Of a stretch of 64,000 nucleotides of DNA, positions 17,003 to 26,653 are shown piece by piece. Each line of letters opens with the position of its first letter. Positions within the stretch are counted from its first letter, which is position 1. Source of the DNA: Lacibacter sp. H407 (GTDB lineage Bacteria; Bacteroidota; Bacteroidia; Chitinophagales; Chitinophagaceae); NCBI RefSeq assembly GCF_037892605.1, contig NZ_JBBKTU010000002.1:124001-188000 (forward strand). Direction: 5' to 3'. Below the pieces are notes generated by a model, which was not told where the DNA came from, did not search any database, and saw only the letters and a list, made by a program, of their open reading frames with translations. The position numbers and the translations under genes are program-made.

Positions 17003-19429
17003 ATGCTCAAAAATTATTTTAAAATTGCTTTCAGAAATTTATGGCGCAACAAGCTGTATAGTTTCATCAATATTTCCGGTTTGGCAATGGGTATTGCAGC
17101 ATTCCTGTTGATATTGCAGTATGTAAGTTTTGAGAAGAGCGTAAATGGTTTTCATAAAGATCTGCCATCGATCTATCGGTTGTTGAATGAAGATCAAAAA
17201 GGGCAAACATGGCCACAGGTAGAACCGGGTTGGGCACAACGGGCAAAAGAAAATTTTCCCGAAATAAAAGACTATTGCAGATTTGAAGAAGGTGCGGGGC
17301 AAGGAATTGTTCGACGTGATGTGGAAAAGGCAGAGCCATTCCGAGAAACCGAGATTGGTTATGCAGAAGGTAATTTCTTTGAGTTCTTCAGTTTTAAAGT
17401 AATCGAAGGCCAGGCCGCAGCATTTAAAAAATCAAATGTTGTGTTTCTTTCGCAAGCAGCTGTAAAAAAATATTTTGCGAAAGATGATCCAATAGGTCAA
17501 TCGTTGACTTTGTACAATCAGTTTGGTAAGGCAACCTATGTTGTGGAAGGCATTTATGAAATTCCAGAGAATTCAGACATCCGGTTTGATATGGTTTTTT
17601 CGTTGGCAACTTTGAAAAACCCTGCTAACCTCAACGGAAATGATTGGGCTGAGCTGGATAATCTTAATTCACAATACATCAATACCTATTTCCGGTTAAG
17701 TGATGGGGCTGATCATAAACGACTGGAGCAAAAATTAACCACACTTAGGACTCAGCTTAAAAAGGATAAAGATGGATTGCAGTTTCGGTTGCAGCCATTT
17801 GCCAATGTGCATTTGCCCGCATCGTTCAGCGATTATTATCAAACAAGCGGCAACTTGAAATATGTGTACATCCTCGGCATCATTGCATTGTTGATTCTTG
17901 CAATTGCATGGTTTAATTATATCAATCTCTCAACCGCCAATTCATTGAAACGTGCAGGTGAAGTTGGAGTACGAAAAGTAGTAGGTGCATCCCGTCAATC
18001 GCTGGTGATGCAGTTTCTGGGCGAATCGCTATTGGTAAACCTGATTGGATTTGGATTGGGTTTATTGATCGTGCAACTTATTCAACCATTTTTTAATGAT
18101 ATTGTTGGAAAAGAACTTTCGTTGTCGTCGTTGTTATATACAAAAACTTGGATGATCGGATTGCTGCTGCTGATAACAGGCTCATTGCTTTCCGGTGCTT
18201 ATACTGCTTTCAGCCTGTCCGGTTTCAATCCTATTGAAACATTGAAAGGGAAACTGATCAAAACAACAAAAGGAGTCATGTTACGAAAGTCGCTGGTAGT
18301 TTTTCAGTTTACTATTTCAATTGGCTTATTGCTCGTTACTGCATTTATTTACCAGCAGTTGAATTATATGCAGAATGAGAACCTTGATGTTAATACAGAG
18401 CAGTTGTTGGTTATCCGTGGCCCGCAGGTGGGCCGTGACAGTACGTATAAGGACAGACGAAATGCTTTTGTTAATATGATTGCTCAACAGAGTTTTGTAA
18501 AAGACTATGCGTTGAGTGGAAGTGTGCCGGGTAATGGATTCAATTTTGCAACATCCGGTTTCACTCAGCCGGGCTCACGAAAAGGAGATGAGTTTAAATC
18601 GTTTTCATTTACATTGATCGATGATCGTTATCTCAATACCTATCAAATTGGATTGGCCGGCGGGCGCTCGTTTACACAGGCAGAAACTATGGTTGAATGG
18701 AATGATAACGATAAAGTGTTGATGAATGAGAAAGCGATCGAAGAGCTTGGCTTTAAATCGGTGGAAAATGCATTGAATACAAAAGTACTGTGGGATGAAC
18801 GTAAGCTGCAGATAGTTGGTGTGGTTAAGAATTATCATCACACCGGTTTGCAAAGGGCAATTGAACCGATCATTTTCTATCCGCAGAGTAACAGTGCTTA
18901 TTTTACTGTGCGATTAAGTTCAGATAACATACAGCAAAATGTAGCCAGGCTGGAAAAGCTGTTTAAGTCTTACTTCATCAACAATCCATTTGAGTACTTC
19001 TTTGCCGATGATAACTTTAATAAACAGTATATCACTGAGCAACAGTACAGCCGCTTGTTTACCACAGCATCGGTGTGGGCCATCATTATTGCGTGTCTTG
19101 GATTATTTGGATTAGCTACTTACACGGTTGAATCAAGAACAAAAGAGATTGGAGTACGCAAAGTTTTAGGAGCAAGCGTACTCACCATTACACAATTATT
19201 GTCCAAAGATTTTTTGCGGTTGGTACTTCTTGCATTTGTAATTGCCACACCTGTTGCATGGTTTACAATGCACAAGTGGTTAGAGGATTTTGCTTATCGC
19301 ATTAATTTATCATGGTGGGTATTTGCATTAGCCGGTATTGCTGCAATTGGTATAGCCGTCATTACCATCAGCTTCCAGGCTATCAAAGCGGCCGTTGCTA
19401 ATCCGGTAAAAAGTTTACGAACTGAATAA
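17003..19429 (+). CDS. Double-FtsX ABC permease, copy 2 of 6
   Basis: An 808-residue paralogue starting 9 bp after copy 1. The N-terminal pattern FKIAFRNLWRNKLYSFINIS, the central coupling motif AGEVGVRKVVGAS and the C-terminal TKEIGVRKVLGAS are conserved, and the end is again NPVKSLRTE. The periplasmic segments diverge strongly from copy 1 (for example FEKSVNGFHKDLPSIYRLL near residue 48), so the copies are old duplications rather than recent ones. The intact reading frame and conserved coupling loops suggest a functional protein. Whether it pairs with itself or with another copy is not visible. Confidence 0.94.
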   Translation: MLKNYFKIAFRNLWRNKLYSFINISGLAMGIAAFLLILQYVSFEKSVNGFHKDLPSIYRLLNEDQKGQTWPQVEPGWAQRAKENFPEIKDYCRFEEGAGQGIVRRDVEKAEPFRETEIGYAEGNFFEFFSFKVIEGQAAAFKKSNVVFLSQAAVKKYFAKDDPIGQSLTLYNQFGKATYVVEGIYEIPENSDIRFDMVFSLATLKNPANLNGNDWAELDNLNSQYINTYFRLSDGADHKRLEQKLTTLRTQLKKDKDGLQFRLQPFANVHLPASFSDYYQTSGNLKYVYILGIIALLILAIAWFNYINLSTANSLKRAGEVGVRKVVGASRQSLVMQFLGESLLVNLIGFGLGLLIVQLIQPFFNDIVGKELSLSSLLYTKTWMIGLLLLITGSLLSGAYTAFSLSGFNPIETLKGKLIKTTKGVMLRKSLVVFQFTISIGLLLVTAFIYQQLNYMQNENLDVNTEQLLVIRGPQVGRDSTYKDRRNAFVNMIAQQSFVKDYALSGSVPGNGFNFATSGFTQPGSRKGDEFKSFSFTLIDDRYLNTYQIGLAGGRSFTQAETMVEWNDNDKVLMNEKAIEELGFKSVENALNTKVLWDERKLQIVGVVKNYHHTGLQRAIEPIIFYPQSNSAYFTVRLSSDNIQQNVARLEKLFKSYFINNPFEYFFADDNFNKQYITEQQYSRLFTTASVWAIIIACLGLFGLATYTVESRTKEIGVRKVLGASVLTITQLLSKDFLRLVLLAFVIATPVAWFTMHKWLEDFAYRINLSWWVFALAGIAAIGIAVITISFQAIKAAVANPVKSLRTE

Positions 19430-19440
19430 AATATTTCATC

Positions 19441-21816
19441 ATGGTTACCTATTTAAAAATTGCGTATCGTAATCTTTTTAAAAACAGGCTTTACAGTTTG
19501 ATCAACCTGGTTGGGTTAACCATTGGTATTATTTCGTGTTTGCTGATCAGTATTTACGTGAAGGATGAACTTACCTATGACAGGTTTAATCAAAAAGCGG
19601 ATCGTATTGTACTGTTACAGCAATTTGAAAATAATTGGGCCAGTGGTGGAAAATTAGCTACTGATATGAAAGCTAATTTTTCACAGGTAGAAAAGGCTGT
19701 AAGGTTGAAGAATGTGAATCCGTTAATTAAGTTTGCTGATAACGCCTATTATGAACCCGATTTTTATTTTTCTGATAGTACGGTATTCGATGTATTCACC
19801 TTTCCGCTGTTAAAGGGAAATGCTGCTACAGCATTGAAAGAGAAATACGGTGTTGTGATTTCAGAAACCATCGCTCAAAAATATTTTCCCGGAATTGATC
19901 CAATAGGCAAAGAGTTAAGGTACGATAACAAATATTCACTGCATGTAACAGGTGTAATGAAAGACTTGCCCAACAATGCACATCTTAAAATTGATTTTCT
20001 TGCGGGTTATTCCATTGCCAACGAATTGGTGGGGTGGGATGTTACTAATAATTATTGGGGCGGTGGGGTATGGACTTATTTGTTATTGACCCCCGGCAGC
20101 AATACAAAAGCAATAGAATCTCAATTCCCCGGCTATGTTAAAAAGCTAAACGATCCGAATGCTTCTTTTGTGTGGAAAATGAAGTTGATACCGCTTGCAG
20201 ACATTTATCTGAAAACTTCATTGATCGCTTCAAGCCCCATAACCTATGTGTATGTGTTTTCGGTAATTGGTTTATTTATCCTTGCGCTGGCTTGTTTTAA
20301 TTTTATCAACCTTGCCACAGCCAGGGCTGGGTTGAGATCAAGAGAAGTAGGCGTGCGGAAAGTGTTGGGTTCATCTTTAACACAACTGCGGCTTCAATTT
20401 ATTCTGGAAGCAGCTATGTTTGTCTTTTTGGCATTGCTTGTGGCGTTAACTGTTCTTCAGTTTTGTATGCCTGCTTTTAATTCTTTGCTTGATAAAAAGT
20501 ATTCACTGTTATCAATACTCAACACGGAAAATGTTTTATACCTGTGTGCAGGATTTATTTTAGTGAGCCTTATTGCAGGTGCTTATCCGGCATTTATACT
20601 TTCTTCTTACAAGCCTGTAACCGTTTTAAAAGGCGAACTTGTAACCGGCAAAGGAAAATACTGGTTAAGGAAATCGTTGGTGGTCATTCAGTTTTCAGTA
20701 TCAATGATCATGATTGCTGCTACACTTATTACATATCAGCAACTGAATTATGTAAAAAATAAAAATCTTGGTTATCAACGTTCGCAGATTCTTACGCTCG
20801 ATTTAAGAGATGCACCGGCAAACACAAAAGAGATATTCAAACAGGAAGTTAAAAAAATCGCTTCTGTTGAAATGGCCACAAGAGCTTACGGATTGCCTGG
20901 CAGCGGTCTTGCACAAGGTCAGAAACTGGTAAGTGATTATGTACCTGCAGATGCAAAGGATGCAAGTATTATGCGGCTGACGATTGATGAAGATTATCTC
21001 AGCACCTTCAATATAAAACTTACGGAGGGGAGAATGCTGAATTCTGCGTTACCTGCCGATAAGCAATCCTTCCTGATCAATGAATCAGCAAAGAAATATT
21101 TCAAGTGGAAAAATATTAATGGAAAAGCTACCGGTTACTATACATTCCAATACAAAACGGACGGATCGTATAAAGAAATTCCCGTTACCGGTGAAGTGGT
21201 AGGTGTTATTGCCGATTATAATCATGCCGATCTAAAAACTGAAGTAGCTCCCATGATCTTTTCTTTAAATGATGGATGGGAAGGACAAATGGCGATAAAG
21301 CTAAAGGCAGGAAATATTTCATTGGGAATTGAAAAGATAAAAGCATTGTGGCAGAAATTTTTTCCTGATAAACCTTTTGAATATAATTTCCTTGATACTG
21401 TGTTTGATCAAACCTATAAATCTGAAAATAAAACAGCCCGTTTGTTTAGCCTTTTTGCAGGTCTTGCTATTTTAATTTCCTGCATGGGTTTATTGGGATT
21501 GGTGGCACATGTATCCAATGTTCGAAAAAAGGAAATTGGAGTGCGTAAGGTACTGGGTGCATCTGTTTCGGGTATTATTCAATTGTTAGGGAAGGAGTTT
21601 ATTGTGTTGATCATTATAGCATGGGTTATTGCTTTTCCTTTGGCCTGGTGGGCAATGAGTAAGTGGCTGCAAAATTTTGCTTACCGTATTACAATGGATG
21701 GTTGGGTTTTTATGGCTGCAGGTTTAGCTGCGTTTGCTATTGCGTTACTAAGTATAAGTTTCCAGGCAATTAAAGCCGCCGTTGCTAACCCTGTAAAAAG
21801 TTTACGGACAGAATAA
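19441..21816 (+). CDS. Double-FtsX ABC permease, copy 3 of 6
   Basis: A 791-residue paralogue, 11 bp after copy 2. It has the same plan: N-terminal helix after LKIAYRNLFKNRLYSLIN, FtsX unit with SREVGVRKVLGSS, a second periplasmic domain, and a final FtsX unit with KKEIGVRKVLGAS before NPVKSLRTE. The first periplasmic domain is slightly shorter than in copies 1 and 2. It keeps the YDRF motif after the first helix (DELTYDRFNQKADRI), as copy 1 does, whereas copy 2 lacks it. This supports copies 1 and 3 being closer to each other, though an alignment would be needed. Confidence 0.94.
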   Translation: MVTYLKIAYRNLFKNRLYSLINLVGLTIGIISCLLISIYVKDELTYDRFNQKADRIVLLQQFENNWASGGKLATDMKANFSQVEKAVRLKNVNPLIKFADNAYYEPDFYFSDSTVFDVFTFPLLKGNAATALKEKYGVVISETIAQKYFPGIDPIGKELRYDNKYSLHVTGVMKDLPNNAHLKIDFLAGYSIANELVGWDVTNNYWGGGVWTYLLLTPGSNTKAIESQFPGYVKKLNDPNASFVWKMKLIPLADIYLKTSLIASSPITYVYVFSVIGLFILALACFNFINLATARAGLRSREVGVRKVLGSSLTQLRLQFILEAAMFVFLALLVALTVLQFCMPAFNSLLDKKYSLLSILNTENVLYLCAGFILVSLIAGAYPAFILSSYKPVTVLKGELVTGKGKYWLRKSLVVIQFSVSMIMIAATLITYQQLNYVKNKNLGYQRSQILTLDLRDAPANTKEIFKQEVKKIASVEMATRAYGLPGSGLAQGQKLVSDYVPADAKDASIMRLTIDEDYLSTFNIKLTEGRMLNSALPADKQSFLINESAKKYFKWKNINGKATGYYTFQYKTDGSYKEIPVTGEVVGVIADYNHADLKTEVAPMIFSLNDGWEGQMAIKLKAGNISLGIEKIKALWQKFFPDKPFEYNFLDTVFDQTYKSENKTARLFSLFAGLAILISCMGLLGLVAHVSNVRKKEIGVRKVLGASVSGIIQLLGKEFIVLIIIAWVIAFPLAWWAMSKWLQNFAYRITMDGWVFMAAGLAAFAIALLSISFQAIKAAVANPVKSLRTE

Positions 21817-21827
21817 AACCTTACATC

Positions 21828-24254
21828 ATGTTCAAAAATTATTTGAGTTTATCATTTCGTCGCCTGTTCAGGAATAAGTTCCACACATCCATTAATCTGA
21901 TTGGTTTGGTGATTGGGTTTACAATTGGTCTTGTTGTATTACTGGCGGTCTATGGTCAATTTACATTTGATAAAAATCATGTGAACCGTGATAAGATCTA
22001 CCAGGTCTATCAGGTATTTCATAAAGCAAAGGGGGATGAAATAGGTAACACATTTGGTTTTCCTGCTGCAGAACGATTTAAGGCGGAGGTGCCTGCCGTT
22101 GATAGATCTACCCGTTTTTTGCATGGAAGTAATGCTGTCTTATATAAAGAAAAAGAAGTAGACATCACCACAATGCTTGTGGATGAAGATTTTTTGCACA
22201 TGTTTACATTTCCTGTTGTAAAAGGGAATGCGGCGAATCCTCTTTCTAATCTTTCCAATATCATCATTACAGAAAAAACGGCCGAGATCATTTTTGGCAG
22301 TGAAGATCCGATTGGAAAAACGATCAAATCTCCTTTCGGTGATGAGTTAAAAGAAATGGTTGTGTCGGCAGTGGTAAAAGATATTCCAAAAAACTCATCG
22401 TTTCGATTTGGTGCGTTGGCTCGCACTGAAGTTCGGCCCGACTATACCGTAGACAAAGCAAACTGGAATAACCAGCATCATCCTGTATTTGTTCAGCTGA
22501 AGGAAACAGGCACCGTGCAGCAAGCTGAGCAGCAATTGCGGACAATCAATCAAAAATATTTGACAGAGTGGTCGGCAAGTTTAAAACGTGAAGGAGCGGT
22601 TCCTGATAAAAAGGGAGATGTATTCACCACACATTTGCTGTCGTTGAAAGATGTGCATTTTTCACCACGGATCAATAACATTGGAAACTCAGTGAACAAG
22701 GCTGAACTCGTTGCTATGCTGGCAATCAGTTTATTGATCATTTTGATAGCGTGTTTTAATTTTGTAAATATCAATCTGGCGAATGCATTTACAAGAAGTA
22801 AAGAAATTGGTGTACGTAAATGCCTGGGTGCCGCAAAAGATAGCTTGTTTTTACAGCTGTGGAGCGAAAGTTTTATTGTGTGCAGTATTGCATTTGTATT
22901 TTCATTGGTTCTCACAAATATTATTATCGGCATCATTCAACGTCAATCGCCATCGAATATGCCGTTGGATGAATTGCTATGGAATCCTGGCTATCTGTTA
23001 ATGACGTTTGGTCTTTTATTACTGGTGTCCTTCATTGCCGGTGGATATCCTTCTTGGTTAATGGCGAAGTTGAAAGTGGTGGAAACACTCAAAGGAAAAA
23101 TATCACTGAAGCGGAAAAGTATTGCACGCAGTTCGTTGATAGTAATGCAGTTTGTGATAGCCTGTATTATGATCAGCAGTACACTTATTATTTACAGTCA
23201 ATTTAAGTTTTTGCAAAACGCCGATCTGGGTGTTAACAAGGAATATGTGATCGTAATTCCATTTCATAAACCGGAAAAAGGGATAAGTAATATTGAGAAA
23301 CTACGTTCACGCCTGTCATCAAATCCGGCTATTGTTTCTTTAACAGGCAGCAGTGTGAATATTGGATTAGGTAAAGACGGCATCACCACAAAAATAACCA
23401 ACCGTTTTGGGTATAAAGACAGAGAGATCAATACTAATCTGGCCTACATTGATTATGATTACCTGAAAACGTTTGACATTAAAGCAATTGAAGGAAAGGA
23501 TATTGATCTTTCTTATGCGGCGGATAGTTTGCCGCATGTATTGCTTACTGAAAGTGTAGCGAAACAATTCAACGAAAAGCAAATTGCAGGACAAAAAATA
23601 GTTGTTGACAGTAGTTCCCCCGCCTGGAATATTGTGGGAGTGATTCCGGATTTCCATATGTACTCGATGCGTGAAACAAAAGAGCCGATTGCTCTCGTAA
23701 TGAATAAGAATGAACGAGTACGTTACTGTTTCATTAAAACCAATGCGCAAAACAAAGTAGCGATGATGGAAGCGGTGAAAAAAGAAATGGCCATTCTGGA
23801 ACCCGGGCGTGATTTCAAGGGGTCGTTCATGGACGATAATATCAACAACTGGTACAAGCAGGAAAAAATGATGTCGATCATGTTGAGTATTGCTGCGTGT
23901 ATTGCAATTGTATTATCCTGTATGGGTTTGCTGGCAATGGTATTACTCATCATTCAACAGCGGGTTAAAGAAATCGGTGTGAGGAAGGTGTTGGGTGCTG
24001 GCGTGTCGAACATCTCTTATCTCATTTCAAAAGAGTTTTTAGTATTGGTGCTGATAGCAGTATTGATCGCTACACCTATTTCATGGCTGGCCATGAATAA
24101 GTGGTTGCAATCATTTGCTTACCGCATCGAAATAAATATCTGGATGTTTATACTCGTGGCAGTAATAGCGCTATTGTTTGCGTTCATCACTATTTGTTAT
24201 AACACCGTGAAAGCTGCTGTGGCTAACCCTGTAAAAAGTTTGCGAACAGAATAA
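21828..24254 (+). CDS. Double-FtsX ABC permease, copy 4 of 6
   Basis: An 808-residue paralogue, 11 bp after copy 3. The N-terminus (LSLSFRRLFRNKFHTSIN) departs from the KIAWRN-type start of the others. The first coupling loop is SKEIGVRKCLGAA and the last VKEIGVRKVLGAG, and it ends NPVKSLRTE. The final FtsX unit has SCMGLLAMVLLIIQQRVKEIG in place of the usual GLFGLATY pattern. The divergence suggests a different periplasmic partner or substrate-contact surface (inference). The frame is complete and the hydrophobic segments are all present. Confidence 0.93.
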   Translation: MFKNYLSLSFRRLFRNKFHTSINLIGLVIGFTIGLVVLLAVYGQFTFDKNHVNRDKIYQVYQVFHKAKGDEIGNTFGFPAAERFKAEVPAVDRSTRFLHGSNAVLYKEKEVDITTMLVDEDFLHMFTFPVVKGNAANPLSNLSNIIITEKTAEIIFGSEDPIGKTIKSPFGDELKEMVVSAVVKDIPKNSSFRFGALARTEVRPDYTVDKANWNNQHHPVFVQLKETGTVQQAEQQLRTINQKYLTEWSASLKREGAVPDKKGDVFTTHLLSLKDVHFSPRINNIGNSVNKAELVAMLAISLLIILIACFNFVNINLANAFTRSKEIGVRKCLGAAKDSLFLQLWSESFIVCSIAFVFSLVLTNIIIGIIQRQSPSNMPLDELLWNPGYLLMTFGLLLLVSFIAGGYPSWLMAKLKVVETLKGKISLKRKSIARSSLIVMQFVIACIMISSTLIIYSQFKFLQNADLGVNKEYVIVIPFHKPEKGISNIEKLRSRLSSNPAIVSLTGSSVNIGLGKDGITTKITNRFGYKDREINTNLAYIDYDYLKTFDIKAIEGKDIDLSYAADSLPHVLLTESVAKQFNEKQIAGQKIVVDSSSPAWNIVGVIPDFHMYSMRETKEPIALVMNKNERVRYCFIKTNAQNKVAMMEAVKKEMAILEPGRDFKGSFMDDNINNWYKQEKMMSIMLSIAACIAIVLSCMGLLAMVLLIIQQRVKEIGVRKVLGAGVSNISYLISKEFLVLVLIAVLIATPISWLAMNKWLQSFAYRIEINIWMFILVAVIALLFAFITICYNTVKAAVANPVKSLRTE

Positions 24255-24265
24255 ACCGGAACAAT

Positions 24266-26644
24266 ATGCTGAAATTTAACTTCAAGATCGCATGGCGCAA
24301 TATTTATAAGAATAAAGTTTTCTCTTCCATCAACATTATTGGGTTGGCATTGAGTATAGCCTGCTGTCTCGCCATCAGTATGTATATCTGGGAACAAACA
24401 CACTATGATCTATTTCACAGCAATGAAAAAAATACATATCGCATAACTAACAAACAAAACCAGGCAGGAAAATTATATCTAACAGCTACCACACCCGGAC
24501 CATTGGCACCGGCACTGCAAAAGGATTTGCCTGAGTTAGAAAATACTGTTCGATTTGGAAACTGGAGCGGCTTGTTAAAAAATGGTAACAAAGTATATGA
24601 GGAGAAAAATGTACAGCTCACAGAGAATTCAATTTTTAGTGTATTCAATTTTCCGTTGCTGAAAGGAAATATCAAAACAGCTTTGCTTGCTACAGATGAA
24701 ATTGTGATTACGGAAAAAATAGCCGTAAAATACTTCGGTAAAGACTGGCGAAACAATCCTTCGCTACTGGGACAGATATTTACATTAAATGGCGATCTGA
24801 ATTTTAAGCTGGCAGGTGTTGCGGCAAATCCGCCTGAAAATTCAAGTATTCAGTTTGATGTTTTATTGCCAATTGCTTTTTTATTTAAGATAGATAAATG
24901 GTCGAACAAATGGGGGAGTAATAATTATCATACCTATGTTCAGTTAAAGCCGGGTACAAACGTAACAGCTTTTGAAAATAAGCTTGCAAAACAATTAAAG
25001 GTTTATAAACCTGATACCGATGATATTTTACAATTGCAGCCTTTAAGTAAACAATACCTCTATTCAAAATTTGATTTCTTCACTGATTGGGGAAAGCGTG
25101 GTGACATAAAGTATGTAAACATTTTTCTGGGTGTGGGATTATTGCTGTTGCTGATTGCCTGTGTAAACTTTGTAAACCTTTCTACGGCACGTTCATTAAA
25201 ACGATCTATGGAAGTAGGTGTGCGTAAAGTTACAGGGGCATCCCGTAAGCAGTTAATTTTTCAATTCTTAAGTGAATCTGTTTTGATCGCCACCATTGCA
25301 GGACTTATTGCAGTGGCTATTTTAAAATTGGCTCAACCTTTTCTACTGGAGTTAACGGGAAGAAGTATAGAGATGAATCTCGCCAGCGGTTTACTCTTCA
25401 GCTTTTTTTTATTATTCATCATTCTTATTGGATTAATTGCAGGTATTTATCCTGCATTCGTTTTATCATCATTCAAACCAATTAAGGTATTGAAAGGAAA
25501 GCCCGAAGTAACATCAGGTGTTGGATTTCGTCAGGTTTTGGTGATTGCACAATTTGGTATTTCTGTTACGATGATGATTTGTACTTTCTTTATGTATCAT
25601 CAGTTGAAGTTTGTACAGAGCAAAGACCTTGGCTTTAATTCAGAACAAATTATCCGTGTAAGGTTGGGTAATGAGTTAAAAGGAAAAGTTGCGTTGCTGA
25701 AACGTGATTTAGATAACGAAAGTACCATTGCTGCAACAGCGCCTGCAACTATGAGTTTGGCTAATGTTGACAACTCAACAAATTTTGAATGGGAAGGAAT
25801 GCAACAGGGACAAGAGTTTTTAATTACACAAGCGAATGTAGACCCGGATTTCATCCTTGCATTAGGTATGGAGCTATTAAAAGGTGAAAATTTTAAACCT
25901 CAAAATGAAAACGATACCATAAACAATTTTATCATAAATGAAACGGCTGTTAAGCTTATGGGTTTAACAGTTGGCAATGTAATTGGCAAGCGTATCACAT
26001 TTTTTGGTGCCAAGGGTACTATTATTGGTGTAGTAAAAGATTTTCATTTCAAGCCTTTGAGTGCAGGTATTGAACCATTTGTTTTCCGTTATCAACCTTA
26101 TGCGCCCTATTTTAATTTGTTTGTAAAAACAGTTCCCGGCAAAACTGCAGAAGCTATTAATCAAATTCAAAAACTTTATAAAAAATATGAACCGGAAGCC
26201 CCGCTTGAGTTTGCATTCCTCAATGAATCAATAAATCAGTTATATAGCAATGATAAACGAACTGCATCTGTTATTTTACTCTTTGCCTGTTTAACAATTT
26301 TTGTTGGTTGTTTGGGTTTATTTGGCCTCACAGTATTTGCAGCAGAGCAACGCATAAAAGAAATTGGTATCCGTAAAGTTTTGGGTGCCGGCGTGCTTTC
26401 TGTAGCCCGACTCTTATCAAAAGATTTTTTAAATCTGGTATTAGCTGCAGTTGTAATTGCAATACCCGTTGCATGGTATGCAAGTAGCCAATGGTTACAA
26501 AATTTTGCTTACCGTATTAAATTGGATTGGTGGGTGTTTGCAGTTGCAGGTAGTTTGATCGTGATGTTTGCAATGTTAACCATAAGCATACAGGTAGTAA
26601 AAGCAGCAGTAAGTAATCCCGTTAAAAGTTTGCGAACAGAATAA
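24266..26644 (+). CDS. Double-FtsX ABC permease, copy 5 of 6
   Basis: A 792-residue paralogue, 11 bp after copy 4. It shows FKIAWRNIYKNKVFSSINII at the start, SMEVGVRKVTGAS in the first FtsX unit, IKEIGIRKVLGAG in the second, and NPVKSLRTE at the end. Base composition is visibly more AT-rich here than in copies 1 and 2, seen in long A- and T-rich runs between 24400 and 26600, so the copies have not been kept uniform by recent gene conversion. Topology as for the other copies. Confidence 0.93.
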   Translation: MLKFNFKIAWRNIYKNKVFSSINIIGLALSIACCLAISMYIWEQTHYDLFHSNEKNTYRITNKQNQAGKLYLTATTPGPLAPALQKDLPELENTVRFGNWSGLLKNGNKVYEEKNVQLTENSIFSVFNFPLLKGNIKTALLATDEIVITEKIAVKYFGKDWRNNPSLLGQIFTLNGDLNFKLAGVAANPPENSSIQFDVLLPIAFLFKIDKWSNKWGSNNYHTYVQLKPGTNVTAFENKLAKQLKVYKPDTDDILQLQPLSKQYLYSKFDFFTDWGKRGDIKYVNIFLGVGLLLLLIACVNFVNLSTARSLKRSMEVGVRKVTGASRKQLIFQFLSESVLIATIAGLIAVAILKLAQPFLLELTGRSIEMNLASGLLFSFFLLFIILIGLIAGIYPAFVLSSFKPIKVLKGKPEVTSGVGFRQVLVIAQFGISVTMMICTFFMYHQLKFVQSKDLGFNSEQIIRVRLGNELKGKVALLKRDLDNESTIAATAPATMSLANVDNSTNFEWEGMQQGQEFLITQANVDPDFILALGMELLKGENFKPQNENDTINNFIINETAVKLMGLTVGNVIGKRITFFGAKGTIIGVVKDFHFKPLSAGIEPFVFRYQPYAPYFNLFVKTVPGKTAEAINQIQKLYKKYEPEAPLEFAFLNESINQLYSNDKRTASVILLFACLTIFVGCLGLFGLTVFAAEQRIKEIGIRKVLGAGVLSVARLLSKDFLNLVLAAVVIAIPVAWYASSQWLQNFAYRIKLDWWVFAVAGSLIVMFAMLTISIQVVKAAVSNPVKSLRTE

Positions 26645-26653
26645 ATTAAACAG